NCBI GenBank assembly: GCA_963779225.1
Contig: CAVZWW010000003.1
Span: forward strand, 1,240,001-1,304,000
DNA: 64,000 bases
Direction: 5' to 3'
Source of the DNA: CAVPCZ01 sp963779225
GTDB lineage: Bacteria; Bacteroidota; Ignavibacteria; UBA10030; UBA6906
This document shows positions 53,850 to 62,782 of this stretch, piece after piece; positions within the stretch are counted from its first letter, which is position 1; each line of letters opens with the position of its first letter. Under the pieces are notes generated by a model that saw nothing but the letters and a program-made list of their open reading frames with translations, was not told the origin of the DNA and searched no databases. Made by a program: the position numbers and the translations under genes.

Positions 53850-54521
53850 TCAGATCTTGATGGAGAGACCGGCGCCAATGTCCCCCTGCACAATCGGAAC
53901 GCCTCCGGTTGCCCCAACGCTCGCGCCGCCGGTGCCGACTCCTACGTATGCTCCGGAAAAGTAGATGGGCATGTTCAACCGTCCCTGGATCCTGAGTCCG
54001 ACCTTTTCAGACATGTTGAATGTGAGTCCGCCCACAAAGGACAAGGCGAAACGCCACGTGTCGCTGGATGCATAGCCCTGGATAATCACGTCGTCGGGAT
54101 GGAACAGGACCGCCCCCGCCGTCATACCGAGAAATGGCTGGACTTTTCCCTTATCGACATAATGCACAGCTCCCAGCTGAAAGTAGTGAACGATCATCCC
54201 TATGTCCAGGCCCGTGAGAGGCGAGGTCGAGCCGACGTTGTAGTAGGGGGCGAATGTGGCCCTCGAGGAGAGCATTGACCAGGAGAGCTCCGCACGGACA
54301 GTGGGGGCTGCCCCGAAGCCCAGGATCGCACCGTACTGGATCCCGTCTTCCAGCCGAATGTCCCCCTCAAAAGTCTTGTAGCTACCTGCCCACATATACG
54401 AAACAGTGGGTGTCACCGTGATATCCATCGGTTGCGCCACGACAGTCACGGGCGCGGCTGATAATGCGCACAACGCGACAGCCATTGCGATGGAGATTTT
54501 GGAGAACCAGTTCCTTGTCAT
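53850..54521 (-). CDS. Outer-membrane beta-barrel protein
   Basis: 223 residues from the ATG at 54521, the best start before a signal peptide (ISIAMAVALCALSAAP to VVAQ); a TTG far upstream in the same frame is not supported. Barrel-type strands (DITVTPTVSYMWAG, QLGAVHYVDKG, FALSFVGGLTFNMSEKVGL, GDIGAGLSIKI at the end). No family recognised. A TATATTTG element with TTG 21 nt upstream lies before it on the minus strand. Confidence 0.78.
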   Translation of the reverse strand: MTRNWFSKISIAMAVALCALSAAPVTVVAQPMDITVTPTVSYMWAGSYKTFEGDIRLEDGIQYGAILGFGAAPTVRAELSWSMLSSRATFAPYYNVGSTSPLTGLDIGMIVHYFQLGAVHYVDKGKVQPFLGMTAGAVLFHPDDVIIQGYASSDTWRFALSFVGGLTFNMSEKVGLRIQGRLNMPIYFSGAYVGVGTGGASVGATGGVPIVQGDIGAGLSIKI

Positions 54522-54639
54522 TCTACCTCCGATTTTGTGATAATCCCTACTCGACGCTTTCTGTCGGATGTTGTGGCAAACCGCCTGACAATCGTGTTGT
54601 TCAGAGCCCATAAGTAAGGGGGACAAACGATTAAGCAAT

Positions 54640-54671
54640 CAAATATAGCCAAGTTTATCCGTCAAAATCAA
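54640..54671 (-). promoter_or_regulatory. Promoter of the 53850-54521 gene
   Basis: On the minus strand TATATTTG (complement of 54640-54647), an exact -7 consensus, with TTG (complement of 54669-54671) 21 nt upstream. The leader is about 110 nt. Confidence 0.6.
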
Positions 54672-54802
54672 GTTCGTCAAAATCTCCGACAACCCTATGG
54701 TTCCGCCGATTTTCTTGTCTATCCTGGTCTCTGGCAGATGCACAGACGGTCTTCCCGTCGAAAATGGAGTGGGATGGAGAGTTGCCTGCTGGATTCTATT
54801 AA

Positions 54803-54817
54803 TGAGAATCGCTATCA
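54803..54817 (+). promoter_or_regulatory. Fur-box-like sequence
   Basis: TGAGAATCGCTATCA matches the 7-1-7 Fur pattern (TGATAAT-N-ATTATCA) at 11 of 14 positions. It lies about 75 bp before the FadL-like gene. The match is imperfect and could be chance. Confidence 0.3.
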
Positions 54818-54891
54818 TCAAATGGTTGCTGCCTGCCAGCCCCCAAACGAATGTTGCCCAGATACCGATCAACATGAAAACGAGGAAATGC

Positions 54892-56310
54892 ATGAGCTCT
54901 GAACAGCGAAGAGTCCCGGTCTTACGAATGGACCGGCTCTCTGCCGCAACAGCGTTGATGACAATCCTTTGTGTGCAATCCCTCCGGGCACAGGATACAC
55001 AGTACTGGAATATCCAGTACGGTACGCGATCAACACTCCTCGGAGGCGCCGTGATCGGCAGCGTGTCGGATCTGAGCGCGACCTACTACAACCCGGGAGC
55101 ACTCGGGCTCAGCAGAGCGAGCGGGCTGATCCTGAGTGCCGGCGTGTATGAGGCAAGCTCTTCAACACTTGAGGGAACAGGGGTTCAGAAGCGGCAGACC
55201 TCCAGTTTCAAATTCAATGTCGCACCCAGCCTCCTGGCCGGACGCTTTCCGGCCGACAGTGGTGCGGCTGACCACCTGGCGTATTCCCTCATCACCCGCC
55301 AGCGGGCAAGCCTCAACCTGGATGAGCGTTACGTGGCTGCCGGGCAGACTCTCCCTGGTGTTCAGGGATCCGGCTCTGTTTCCCAGGAATGGGCGTTCAT
55401 ACAGGATGTGAGCGAGATGTGGGCCGGCTTCACATGGTCCCGGCCGCTGAGCAGGAACATCGGGCTGGGGGTGACAACATATTTTGCGCTTCGTTCCCAG
55501 GTGAAAGGCACAAGTGTTCTGGCGTCCGCCCTGACGGACTCCGCGGGGGTTGCGGGACTCACGTATTTCACCAGTTACGACTACTACAACATCCGCCTCC
55601 TGTGGAAAGCAGGGGTTGCAGTCGACCTTTCACCCCTCTCCCTCGGGTTTACACTCACGACACCCGGCATCAATCTGTTCGGCAGCGGCTCCACATACGT
55701 CAACGTCATGGCCACCGGAGTCGATACCAACGGAGACGGCATCCCTGATCCCTTCTTTGTGGCCGATTTTCAGGAAAGTCTCTCATCAATGTACCGGAGT
55801 TCCTGGGCTATAGGGTTCGGAGTGTCCTACCAGCTGGATCAGTTCCGGTTCGACATCTCGGCGGAATGGTATGCGGCGGTAAGCAGGTTCAATGTCCTGG
55901 AACCCGCGCCGTTTGCGGGTCAATCGACCGGCGTAACGTATCAGAACACATTGACGGCCGCTCTTCAGCCGGTGCTGAACTTCGGCGTCGGGATTGAGTA
56001 CGATGTGAACGAGAACACCTCCTGGTATGCCAGCGTCACGACGGACAATTCAGGAGCACAATCCGGGTCAGGAGTGAATTTCGCCATAAGCTCCATCGAT
56101 TACATCAACCTGGCCGGCGGTGGGATTTTCAGCATCGGAAGGTCGAAGATCACGCTCGGTCTCGGGTATGCCTTCGGCAGCAGTTCGCTCTCATCCACCG
56201 ACAGTCCCATTCTCCAGGCGGTCTCGGGCGGGCGCTATTCAACCGCAACGGATTCGAAGCTGACGTCACTCCGTTTTAGAGGGATCTTTGCATTCTCGTA
56301 TGCGGTCTAG
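54892..56310 (+). CDS. FadL/OmpP1-like outer-membrane protein
   Basis: 472 residues from the ATG at 54892 (GAGGAAATGC upstream); an in-frame ATG at 54874 is the alternative. Signal peptide (ATALMTILCVQSLRAQ). The early segment RSTLLGGAVIGSVSDLSATYYNPGALGL with the NPG motif is characteristic of the FadL/OmpP1 family, which conduct hydrophobic compounds. It ends in RGIFAFSYAV. A paralogue is at 61029. Confidence 0.85.
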   Translation: MSSEQRRVPVLRMDRLSAATALMTILCVQSLRAQDTQYWNIQYGTRSTLLGGAVIGSVSDLSATYYNPGALGLSRASGLILSAGVYEASSSTLEGTGVQKRQTSSFKFNVAPSLLAGRFPADSGAADHLAYSLITRQRASLNLDERYVAAGQTLPGVQGSGSVSQEWAFIQDVSEMWAGFTWSRPLSRNIGLGVTTYFALRSQVKGTSVLASALTDSAGVAGLTYFTSYDYYNIRLLWKAGVAVDLSPLSLGFTLTTPGINLFGSGSTYVNVMATGVDTNGDGIPDPFFVADFQESLSSMYRSSWAIGFGVSYQLDQFRFDISAEWYAAVSRFNVLEPAPFAGQSTGVTYQNTLTAALQPVLNFGVGIEYDVNENTSWYASVTTDNSGAQSGSGVNFAISSIDYINLAGGGIFSIGRSKITLGLGYAFGSSSLSSTDSPILQAVSGGRYSTATDSKLTSLRFRGIFAFSYAV

Positions 56311-56382
56311 AATCCGGTGCTGGAGCGATGATTCCGGTATGACCGACTTGCTCCCGCATGCTTCGCTCAACATGAAATCTCT

Positions 56383-56411
56383 TTGATCCCCCATAAACAA
56401 AAGTGTATATT
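56383..56411 (+). promoter_or_regulatory. Promoter of the 56500 gene
   Basis: TTGATC at 56383-56388, 17-nt spacer, TATATT at 56406-56411. The leader is about 80 nt. Confidence 0.7.
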
Positions 56412-56499
56412 GTTCAATACCGGCATGAAACACCTGCACGCCATCCTTGAGCGAGCGTTATGATTCTCAGTATGCAAAAGAAACCACCAGAGGCCCGCA

Positions 56500-57399
56500 A
56501 TGTCCACCCATCTTCGTCCAACTCCCGCTCTCATTCTTATCCTGTGTATTCTCCTTCTGCCGGTTCTCTCTTCCGTGTTCTCTCTGCCGGGAGTCTCCGC
56601 GTTCGCCCAGCCACCGGCAGGCGGATCGAAATCGATGTGGAGCTTTCTCACCGAAGGGGATTTTGACCCGGTTCTCGAAGGGTCGTATGGATACGGGATC
56701 TTTGATCATAAACTTTATACCGCCGACCTTCCCTCAGCCGGAACCATGAGCCTGAAGCTCGGGTTCCGGGAAGTGAAGACATTCAAGAGCTGGGGAAAGA
56801 AGCTGGACGAGAGATTCCTCATAGGTACGTACGGGAAGTCCACAATTCCCCCAGGCAAAGAAGGTTCGGGCGGTACGGCAGGAGAATGGTGGAGGATTGG
56901 CACCGGCCAGCGCTCGGGCTATGGCTGGGAATTGGGAAATCAAGCATTGATACCGTATCATCAGTACTCTTTTGATTACGTAGAGCCGAAATTCACACCC
57001 GGCGCGGGGCTCGCACCCGGTGATTCAGCTATTCTGCTCCGCACGGGAGGGAGCGGACGTTTCGGCATGTCGACCGAGGGAGGTGTTGACGTGGAGTTGT
57101 TTTCGAGCATCGCTGTATCAGGCGGATATGAGGCGTCCGTGATCTATCCACGGGTCGTCTTCCCGAAATGGATTGGCAGTTATCTCCTCCTGGGATCGTC
57201 CATCGTCATTATCACGAATTTCGCGGAAGAAATCGTGAAGACGAGTCCTTTCTTCGGACCGATTCTCTACTTCGTTCTCCGGAACGGAGTGGCATATGCC
57301 TTTTTCTACGCGTTCCGCGGCGACATGAACTGGCCATTCCCTTCAGAAACGCCGATGATGGTCCACGCAGTGAAGCTCAATGTGAGTATCAGATTCTGA
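56500..57399 (+). CDS. Exported protein of unknown function
   Basis: 299 residues with a signal peptide (1-37, ending AFAQP). The mature part starts SMWSFLTEGDFDPVLEGSYG, has several barrel-like strands (TMSLKLGFREVK, VDVELFSSIAVSGGYEASVIYP) and a hydrophobic part near the end (SSIVIITNFAEEIVK, YFVLRNGVAYAFFYAF). No family recognised. Confidence 0.75.
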   Translation: MSTHLRPTPALILILCILLLPVLSSVFSLPGVSAFAQPPAGGSKSMWSFLTEGDFDPVLEGSYGYGIFDHKLYTADLPSAGTMSLKLGFREVKTFKSWGKKLDERFLIGTYGKSTIPPGKEGSGGTAGEWWRIGTGQRSGYGWELGNQALIPYHQYSFDYVEPKFTPGAGLAPGDSAILLRTGGSGRFGMSTEGGVDVELFSSIAVSGGYEASVIYPRVVFPKWIGSYLLLGSSIVIITNFAEEIVKTSPFFGPILYFVLRNGVAYAFFYAFRGDMNWPFPSETPMMVHAVKLNVSIRF

Positions 57400-57445
57400 A
57401 TCAAACCCCAACCCCTAACGGTCATCGGCAAAGGAGAGTTGCACA

Positions 57446-58441
57446 ATGAACGCCATTCGCAACCCCCTCGTTACCCTGGCTTCGGTTGTCATTATTATTG
57501 CCGGCATGCACTTCGCCGCATCCATCGTCAACATTATTCTGATGGCTTTTCTGTTTGCGATGTCTCTTACCCCGTTGATGGGTTGGGCTATCAGGAAAGG
57601 CGTCAAACCCGCCCTTGCCGTAACCATTACCATCATTGTGGTAATCCTCGGCGGCCTCTTCCTTTCCTTCGTCGTGGGAGGGTCGATTTCGAAAATGATC
57701 GATCAGCTTCCAACGTACCAGCCGCGACTCGTGGAAATACGGGATTCTTTCATCCAGTTTCTGAGTGGTTTTGGGATCAATACGGGGAGCTTTGCGCTGG
57801 GCAGCGCACTTGAGCCTCAGCGCATTCTGGAAATGGCTGCCGGTTTCCTTTCGGCCGGACTCGGGGTTGTCAGCATGTCACTGGTCATTCTGCTGGTCAT
57901 GGTGTTTATCCTGATCGAGGCAGCGGGATCGATTGCGAAGGCCCAGCGCGGGGAAGAAATACACGGTATCATGGCCAAATACATCCTCTTCGGAAAAGAA
58001 GTCCGCAAGTATGTCTCCATCGTCTCGCTTTCGGGATTGTTTGTCGCCATCGGGAATATCATCCTGCTCCTGGCGCTGGGGGTGGATTATCCCGTTCTCT
58101 GGGGCGTACTCTCCTTCATGCTGAATTTCGTCCCGAATCTGGGGTTTCTGTTGTCGGTACTCCCCCCGGCACTTCTTGCGCTGATACAATTTGGATGGCA
58201 GAAAGCGCTGGTTGTTTTCGTGGGGTTCTTTCTCATCAATGCCCTTTCGGAAAACGTCATCAAAACCAGGTTCATGGCCAAGGGCTTCGATGTCCCGCTG
58301 CTTCTTGTTATCATTTCGCTGCTTGTCTGGACCTGGGCACTCGGTCCCATGGGAACCATACTCGGTGTCCCACTTACGTTGGTGCTCTACCGTATGTATA
58401 TGGAGGCCGTCAAGGAAGAACCGGCTCCTGAGAAGACATAG
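57446..58441 (+). CDS. AI-2E/PerM-family membrane transporter
   Basis: 331 residues with about eight helices. Typical of the TqsA/PerM family: AFLFAMSLTPLMGWAIRKGVKPALAVT, a long hydrophilic loop with helices, VFILIEAAGSIAKAQRG, SGLFVAIGNIILLLALG, VLPPALLALIQFGWQKALVV and the ending ALGPMGTILGVPLT. Members export signalling molecules or Na+/Li+. AAAGGAG precedes the ATG. It is followed 51 bp later by ppk2. Confidence 0.92.
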   Translation: MNAIRNPLVTLASVVIIIAGMHFAASIVNIILMAFLFAMSLTPLMGWAIRKGVKPALAVTITIIVVILGGLFLSFVVGGSISKMIDQLPTYQPRLVEIRDSFIQFLSGFGINTGSFALGSALEPQRILEMAAGFLSAGLGVVSMSLVILLVMVFILIEAAGSIAKAQRGEEIHGIMAKYILFGKEVRKYVSIVSLSGLFVAIGNIILLLALGVDYPVLWGVLSFMLNFVPNLGFLLSVLPPALLALIQFGWQKALVVFVGFFLINALSENVIKTRFMAKGFDVPLLLVIISLLVWTWALGPMGTILGVPLTLVLYRMYMEAVKEEPAPEKT

Positions 58442-58492
58442 CGCGTCTGTGCACACGCCAAACCCAAGCCCGATTGCCAGGAGGTACACCCC

Positions 58493-59398
58493 ATGAAACT
58501 GGACGAGATCATCAAGGCTGCCCATAAACTCTCCAAGCCCTATCGCGTTACCGATGGCAAGGAATTCCGCCTGAAGGATTTCGACCCCGCAGACACGGGG
58601 AGCCTGGCTGCCGAGGACAAGCCTCGCGCAAAAGACGCATTGCAGACCGGCATAGAAGCGCTTGCCGGGCTGCAGGATATGCTCTACGCGCAGGACCGTT
58701 GGTCCGTTCTCCTCATCTTTCAGGCCATGGACGCCGCAGGTAAGGATGGCGCGATCAAACACGTGATGTCCGGCATCAATCCCCAGGGGTGCCAGGTGGC
58801 GTCGTTCAAAGCTCCGTCCGCCGAAGAACTCGACCACGACTACCTGTGGCGCTGCACCAAACACCTGCCCGAGCGTGGCCGCATCGGCATCTTCAATCGT
58901 TCCTATTATGAAGAAGTTCTGGTCGTGCGCGTGCACGAAGATTTCCTGCAGAAGCAGAGAATCCCCTCAGAGCTGATTACGAAGGACATCTGGGACAACC
59001 GCTACCGGGATATCAGGAGTTATGAACGGTATTTGAACAACAACGGAACCGTGGTACGGAAGTTCTTCCTCCATGTATCCCGCAAAGAGCAAAAGAAGCG
59101 CTTCATGGAACGGATCGAGACTCCGGAAAAGAACTGGAAGTTTTCGGCCTCCGATGCAAAAGAGCGCGGCCACTGGAAAGAGTATATGGAAGCGTACGAA
59201 GACATGATCCGTCATACGGCCACGGATCACTCACCGTGGTATGTGGTTCCCGCGGACAACAAGTGGTTCACCCGTGTGGTCGTGGCCGCTGCTGTGATCG
59301 ATGCCATGGCCGGGCTCGATTTGCAGTATCCGGAGGTGGGCAAGGAACAGCTTGCCGAACTTGAGGCTGCAAAAGCGGTTTTGCTTGCTGAAAAATGA
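58493..59398 (+). CDS. ppk2: Polyphosphate kinase 2 family protein
   Basis: 301 residues, the normal length of one-domain PPK2. Walker A AMDAAGKDGAIKHV (D80-G86), then GCQVASFKAPSAEELDHDYLWR, Walker B IGIFNRSYYEEVLVVRV and the lid motif HVSRKEQKKRFMERIE are all present. The enzyme interconverts polyphosphate and nucleotides (AMP/ADP/GDP) in the cytosol. Class cannot be assigned with confidence from motifs alone. Preceded by AGGAGG. Confidence 0.96.
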   Translation: MKLDEIIKAAHKLSKPYRVTDGKEFRLKDFDPADTGSLAAEDKPRAKDALQTGIEALAGLQDMLYAQDRWSVLLIFQAMDAAGKDGAIKHVMSGINPQGCQVASFKAPSAEELDHDYLWRCTKHLPERGRIGIFNRSYYEEVLVVRVHEDFLQKQRIPSELITKDIWDNRYRDIRSYERYLNNNGTVVRKFFLHVSRKEQKKRFMERIETPEKNWKFSASDAKERGHWKEYMEAYEDMIRHTATDHSPWYVVPADNKWFTRVVVAAAVIDAMAGLDLQYPEVGKEQLAELEAAKAVLLAEK

Positions 59399-59591
59399 AT
59401 CCGGGTTAACGATGCGAGAACCCGTGGTGATGAATCGAACCCCGCGCAAGGCTCTTCATCTCCTGCTGATTTTTCTCACAACAGGGAGAATGGCCGGGGT
59501 TCATCTGAACCTGGAACGTCCAGCATGCCAGGAATGTTATTACAAGATGCAACAACGCCTTGCCTCTCTCACTAAAACGCAGGTAATCGTC

Positions 59592-60263
59592 GTGAAACAC
59601 CTCCTTCCCCTCATTTTCGTGCTTTCCGCTGTGCTCCTGATGTCCTGCGGGACTTCACAGGAAGTGATAAGTTTCTGGCAGAACCCCGAAAATCCTCTGG
59701 GCAAACCGTATACCAGCGTCTTTGTTATGGCAATTACGGCCGACAGGAGTGCGCAGATGGTGGTGGAGTCTGATCTTGTCGCTGCGGCAAAGGCCAAAGG
59801 GATCAAGGCAGTGCGGAGTATAGATGTTATGACGCCTACCCTGACAAAAGCCTCCTATTCAAAAGCTGAAATCGCAGCAAAGATCAAAGAATCGGGGTGC
59901 GACGGCGTGTTCACAGTATCGTTACTTGATGTGAAGAGCGACCAGCGATACGTTCCGGGGACCACAATGTACGCGGGCGGGGCATATGCATATTCGCCCT
60001 ATCCACACTATGGCTACTACGGCAGCTATTACAGCTACTACAGCTATGCGTACCCGGTCGCCTCTACTCCGGGATATTACACCACCGACAAGACCTACTT
60101 TATCGAGTCGAATATGTATGACGCGGAAACAGAACAGATCCGCTGGTCTATGCAGTCCACGGCCTACAATCCGTCCAGCCTGAACAGTTTCAGCAAAGAA
60201 TACACCCATTTATTAATACAAGAGCTGACAACGCAGAACGCCAAGGCGACGAAGACAAAGTAG
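59592..60263 (+). CDS. Lipoprotein with Tyr-rich loop
   Basis: 223 residues from a GTG start at 59592; the frame is open further upstream but only here does a lipoprotein signal begin (LIFVLSAVLLMSCG). Mature part: VFVMAITADRSAQMVVES, AAAKAKGIKAVRS, GCDGVFTVSLLDVKSDQRYVPG, then a Tyr/Gly/Pro-rich stretch and YTTDKTYFIESNMYDAETEQ, TAYNPSSLNSFSKEY. The fold order is like DUF4136. Envelope lipoprotein of unknown role. Confidence 0.8.
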   Translation: MKHLLPLIFVLSAVLLMSCGTSQEVISFWQNPENPLGKPYTSVFVMAITADRSAQMVVESDLVAAAKAKGIKAVRSIDVMTPTLTKASYSKAEIAAKIKESGCDGVFTVSLLDVKSDQRYVPGTTMYAGGAYAYSPYPHYGYYGSYYSYYSYAYPVASTPGYYTTDKTYFIESNMYDAETEQIRWSMQSTAYNPSSLNSFSKEYTHLLIQELTTQNAKATKTK

Positions 60264-60317
60264 TCGTTTGAAGAACGCGCGATTGACTACACGCTCATTT
60301 ACTCACGGAGGTAGGCT

Positions 60318-60902
60318 TTGAAGAATCTCCCGCTTATTGCGGTTCTCCTCCTTCTGCCGGGTACTGTTGTCTTCTCCCAGCAGGTGGACACACTCCGGGC
60401 GGATACAGACCAGGCAGTTCAAATGCTGGAGCCGGAGGCGCCGAAAGCTCCAGCTGAGAGTAAGGTGTATTACGGCGGGAGTCTCGGTTTGAGTTTCGGA
60501 AGTTACTTCCGCCTCGCCGTGACCCCCATGGTAGGATACAAGCTGAGCCCGCGGGCTTCTTTAGGCTTGAAGGTTCAGTACGAATATACCGTGGATTCAC
60601 GCTACGCTCAGGATGTGACCTCCCACAACTATGGAGGGAGTGTCTTCGCACGGTTCAGCATAACTCCGCGAGTGTATGCCCACGCTGAGTTTGCCGAAAT
60701 GAGCTACGAATACGCGAGCGGGAATTACACGTCGGAAAGGGCATGGGTACCGTTCATTCTTCTGGGTGGCGGATTTGTACAGCCCGTTTCTCCGAAAACA
60801 GCGTTATTTGTTGAAGTTCTCTTCGACGTGTTACAGGATCCCAAATCCCCTTATAAAGAATGGACCCCATGGATCAGTGCCGGGGTCTCGGCTGGATTCT
60901 GA
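60318..60902 (+). CDS. Outer-membrane beta-barrel protein
   Basis: 194 residues with a TTG start supported by GGAGGTAGGC. Signal peptide (1-20, ending VFSQ). A short Pro/Ala/Glu linker (EPEAPKAPAESK) then barrel strands (GGSLGLSFGSYFRLAVTPMV, LGLKVQYEYTV, VYAHAEFAEMSYEY, WTPWISAGVSAGF at the end). Similar to eight-stranded porin-family barrels. Function unknown. Confidence 0.8.
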   Translation: MKNLPLIAVLLLLPGTVVFSQQVDTLRADTDQAVQMLEPEAPKAPAESKVYYGGSLGLSFGSYFRLAVTPMVGYKLSPRASLGLKVQYEYTVDSRYAQDVTSHNYGGSVFARFSITPRVYAHAEFAEMSYEYASGNYTSERAWVPFILLGGGFVQPVSPKTALFVEVLFDVLQDPKSPYKEWTPWISAGVSAGF

Positions 60903-60951
60903 AACACCTGCACAAGGTCTTCAGCATGAACCTGTGTGTACTGGTGTACGC

Positions 60952-60980
60952 TTGAGAATCAGCTGCTAAATGTGTACCTT
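60952..60980 (+). promoter_or_regulatory. Promoter of the 61029 gene
   Basis: TTGAGA at 60952-60957, 17-nt spacer, TACCTT at 60975-60980. The leader is about 40 nt. Confidence 0.55.
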
Positions 60981-61028
60981 ATAATGCTATCTGGTAATTT
61001 GTTTGTGCCAATTTTTTGGGAAGGGAAC

Positions 61029-62498
61029 ATGATAACGTGCAGAAATCGTAGTGCGGTGGGGATGCTTCTTGTCCTTCTTCTTGGTTGGCCGCTCTCGGGC
61101 TTTGCCCAAAGTGTAGATGATGCGATCCGCATTTCCCGTCAGGGCCTCAATTTCAACGGGCGGGCACTGGGCATGGGGAATGCGTATTCCACCATCGGGT
61201 ACGATTTTTCGGCCCTGAGGATGAACCCGGCAACACTGGGCTTCTCCGAAGGCGCAACGTATACCATGTCTGTCAACACCAACAGTTTTGCAAACTCGGT
61301 AAACTATTTCGGCTCGGCCACAGACTTCACCTCCTCTAATACCAGTCTGACCCAGGCGGGCTTTACATTCCCCGTGAGAATGGATTCGGTCAGGAAAATG
61401 GTGTTCGGACTCGGGTACACACAGTCCAAGGATTTCAATGCGGGGGGGAAATATGCTGCATACAACGAGGGGGGCAACTCCTTTGCCACGTTGCTTGTCG
61501 AGAGCCCTACGGATGTGGGGCGCACCCTCGGCCTGACGTATCCCACGTATGACCAAGCCGGGAGATATCTTGGCGATCAGACCATGCTGAACGGGAAGTT
61601 CCAGGAGAGCGGCTATGTCCTGGATGGAGGCAACCTGCTGCATATCTCAACAGGGGTCTCTCTGCAGGCGGCTCCAGGCGTGTTCTTCGGCGTGAGCGGA
61701 AGCTACAACCTCGGTATCTATGACACGGACCGGGAGTTTCACGCAGAGGATACCCAGGGTATGTATCCCGACTCGATGATGATAAATCCTTCCGATCCGC
61801 GGACAGCGGGGTTCATTGATGCCGACTACAGAGATGTCCGCACAACCGAATACAAAGGTTGGGACGTGCGGTTCGGGCTGGTCTATAGATTCGAGAACTT
61901 TATTGCCATCAGCGCGTCGTTCAAAGTTCCATTCGTCCATTCGGTCACCGGAACGAGGTACCTGAGCGGAACCAGCACGTACAAAACAGGGGCGGTGATC
62001 GACGTCAATCCTCAAGCTACCCCGCTTTCCTACAAGATCACTCCTCCGTACGAGGCAACGGCCGGCGCGATGGTCAATCTCTGGATTCTGACAGGCGCGG
62101 CCGAAGTGACGTACGTGGATTATACACAGATGAAGTACTCGGGAGGATATGACTTCACGGCAGAGAGCGGTGTCAACAAGCGGATCAAGGATGAGTTCAC
62201 ACGGGTGCTCAATATGAACGTCGGTGCGGAATTCAGACTCCCGTTCACCGGCCTGATCGCCCGCGCCGGCGCCATGTACAGACCGTCCCCCTATAAGGGT
62301 GATGCGATGCGCTATGACCAGAAGTTTGTCACGCTCGGATTCGGCATCAATTCGTCCGACATCCTGCATTTCGACGTCGGGTATATGTATGGATGGCGCG
62401 AACAGAAGAAGGATGAGCTGCAAACGCCGTCCGGCAGCAACATCGAGCAGACTATTACCTACCAGAACGTCATCATCTCGATGAAGTTTGTGTTGTAG
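61029..62498 (+). CDS. FadL/OmpP1-like outer-membrane protein
   Basis: 489 residues from the ATG at 61029, with GGGAAGGGAAC upstream; upstream codons in the frame are not protein-like. Signal peptide (ending SGFAQ). The segment NFNGRALGMGNAYSTIGYDFSALRMNPATLG is the OmpP1/FadL-type N-terminal hatch, and IARAGAMYRPSPYKGDAMRYDQ precedes the last strands, as in the paralogue at 54892. It ends VIISMKFVL. Substrate unknown. Confidence 0.86.
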   Translation: MITCRNRSAVGMLLVLLLGWPLSGFAQSVDDAIRISRQGLNFNGRALGMGNAYSTIGYDFSALRMNPATLGFSEGATYTMSVNTNSFANSVNYFGSATDFTSSNTSLTQAGFTFPVRMDSVRKMVFGLGYTQSKDFNAGGKYAAYNEGGNSFATLLVESPTDVGRTLGLTYPTYDQAGRYLGDQTMLNGKFQESGYVLDGGNLLHISTGVSLQAAPGVFFGVSGSYNLGIYDTDREFHAEDTQGMYPDSMMINPSDPRTAGFIDADYRDVRTTEYKGWDVRFGLVYRFENFIAISASFKVPFVHSVTGTRYLSGTSTYKTGAVIDVNPQATPLSYKITPPYEATAGAMVNLWILTGAAEVTYVDYTQMKYSGGYDFTAESGVNKRIKDEFTRVLNMNVGAEFRLPFTGLIARAGAMYRPSPYKGDAMRYDQKFVTLGFGINSSDILHFDVGYMYGWREQKKDELQTPSGSNIEQTITYQNVIISMKFVL

Positions 62499-62526
62499 CA
62501 GACCGCTTCGTCGGGCTCTTCGCAGC

Positions 62527-62546
62527 GCCCTGCCGCCAGGCAGGGC
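62527..62546. repeat. REP-like palindrome
   Basis: GCCCTGCC and GGCAGGGC form a perfect 8-bp stem with loop GCCA, just before the terminator at 62549. It shares CTGCC/GGCAG arms with the palindrome at 30137. Confidence 0.4.
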
Positions 62547-62548
62547 AG

Positions 62549-62594
62549 GCACGGGGATGGGTGTTATGGTACACTCATCCCCGTGCGTCTTTTC
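62549..62594 (+). terminator. Intrinsic terminator of the 61029 gene
   Basis: GCACGGGGATGGGTGT (62549-62564) pairs with ACACTCATCCCCGTGC (62571-62586) with one G-T pair, 6-nt loop, followed by GTCTTTTCTC. Confidence 0.85.
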
Positions 62595-62701
62595 TCATGT
62601 TTATTCTGTCCCCGAATCTATAGAACGGAATCCGGTGATTGGATTCTTGTCCCCCCCCATTCCGGCATTGAAAACGGCCTGTGGACTGTATGGCAGGCAA
62701 G

Positions 62702-62730
62702 TTGAATTCATAAGAGTTAATGCTTACGTT
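62702..62730 (+). promoter_or_regulatory. Promoter of the 62783 gene
   Basis: TTGAAT at 62702-62707, 17-nt spacer, TACGTT at 62725-62730. The leader is about 45 nt. Confidence 0.65.
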
Positions 62731-62782
62731 TAAAGGTTCGATTGCGTCTCCAATTCTTATCAGCCGCAGGGACTATCCGCCG

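Larger units (their letters stand above)
54522..54891. other. 370-bp divergent intergenic region
   Basis: It holds the minus-strand promoter at 54640-54671 and the Fur-like site at 54803-54817 upstream of the plus-strand gene. No gene is supported. Confidence 0.5.

Noticed and set aside
53094..54278. 394-codon plus-strand frame
   Set aside because: Antisense to two real minus-strand genes with signal peptides.
54697..54891. N-terminal extension of the FadL-like gene
   Set aside because: Upstream part of the frame is not protein-like and precedes the signal peptide; the ATG at 54892 was chosen.
57878..58936. 352-codon minus-strand frame
   Set aside because: Antisense to the AI-2E transporter and ppk2; sequence not protein-like.
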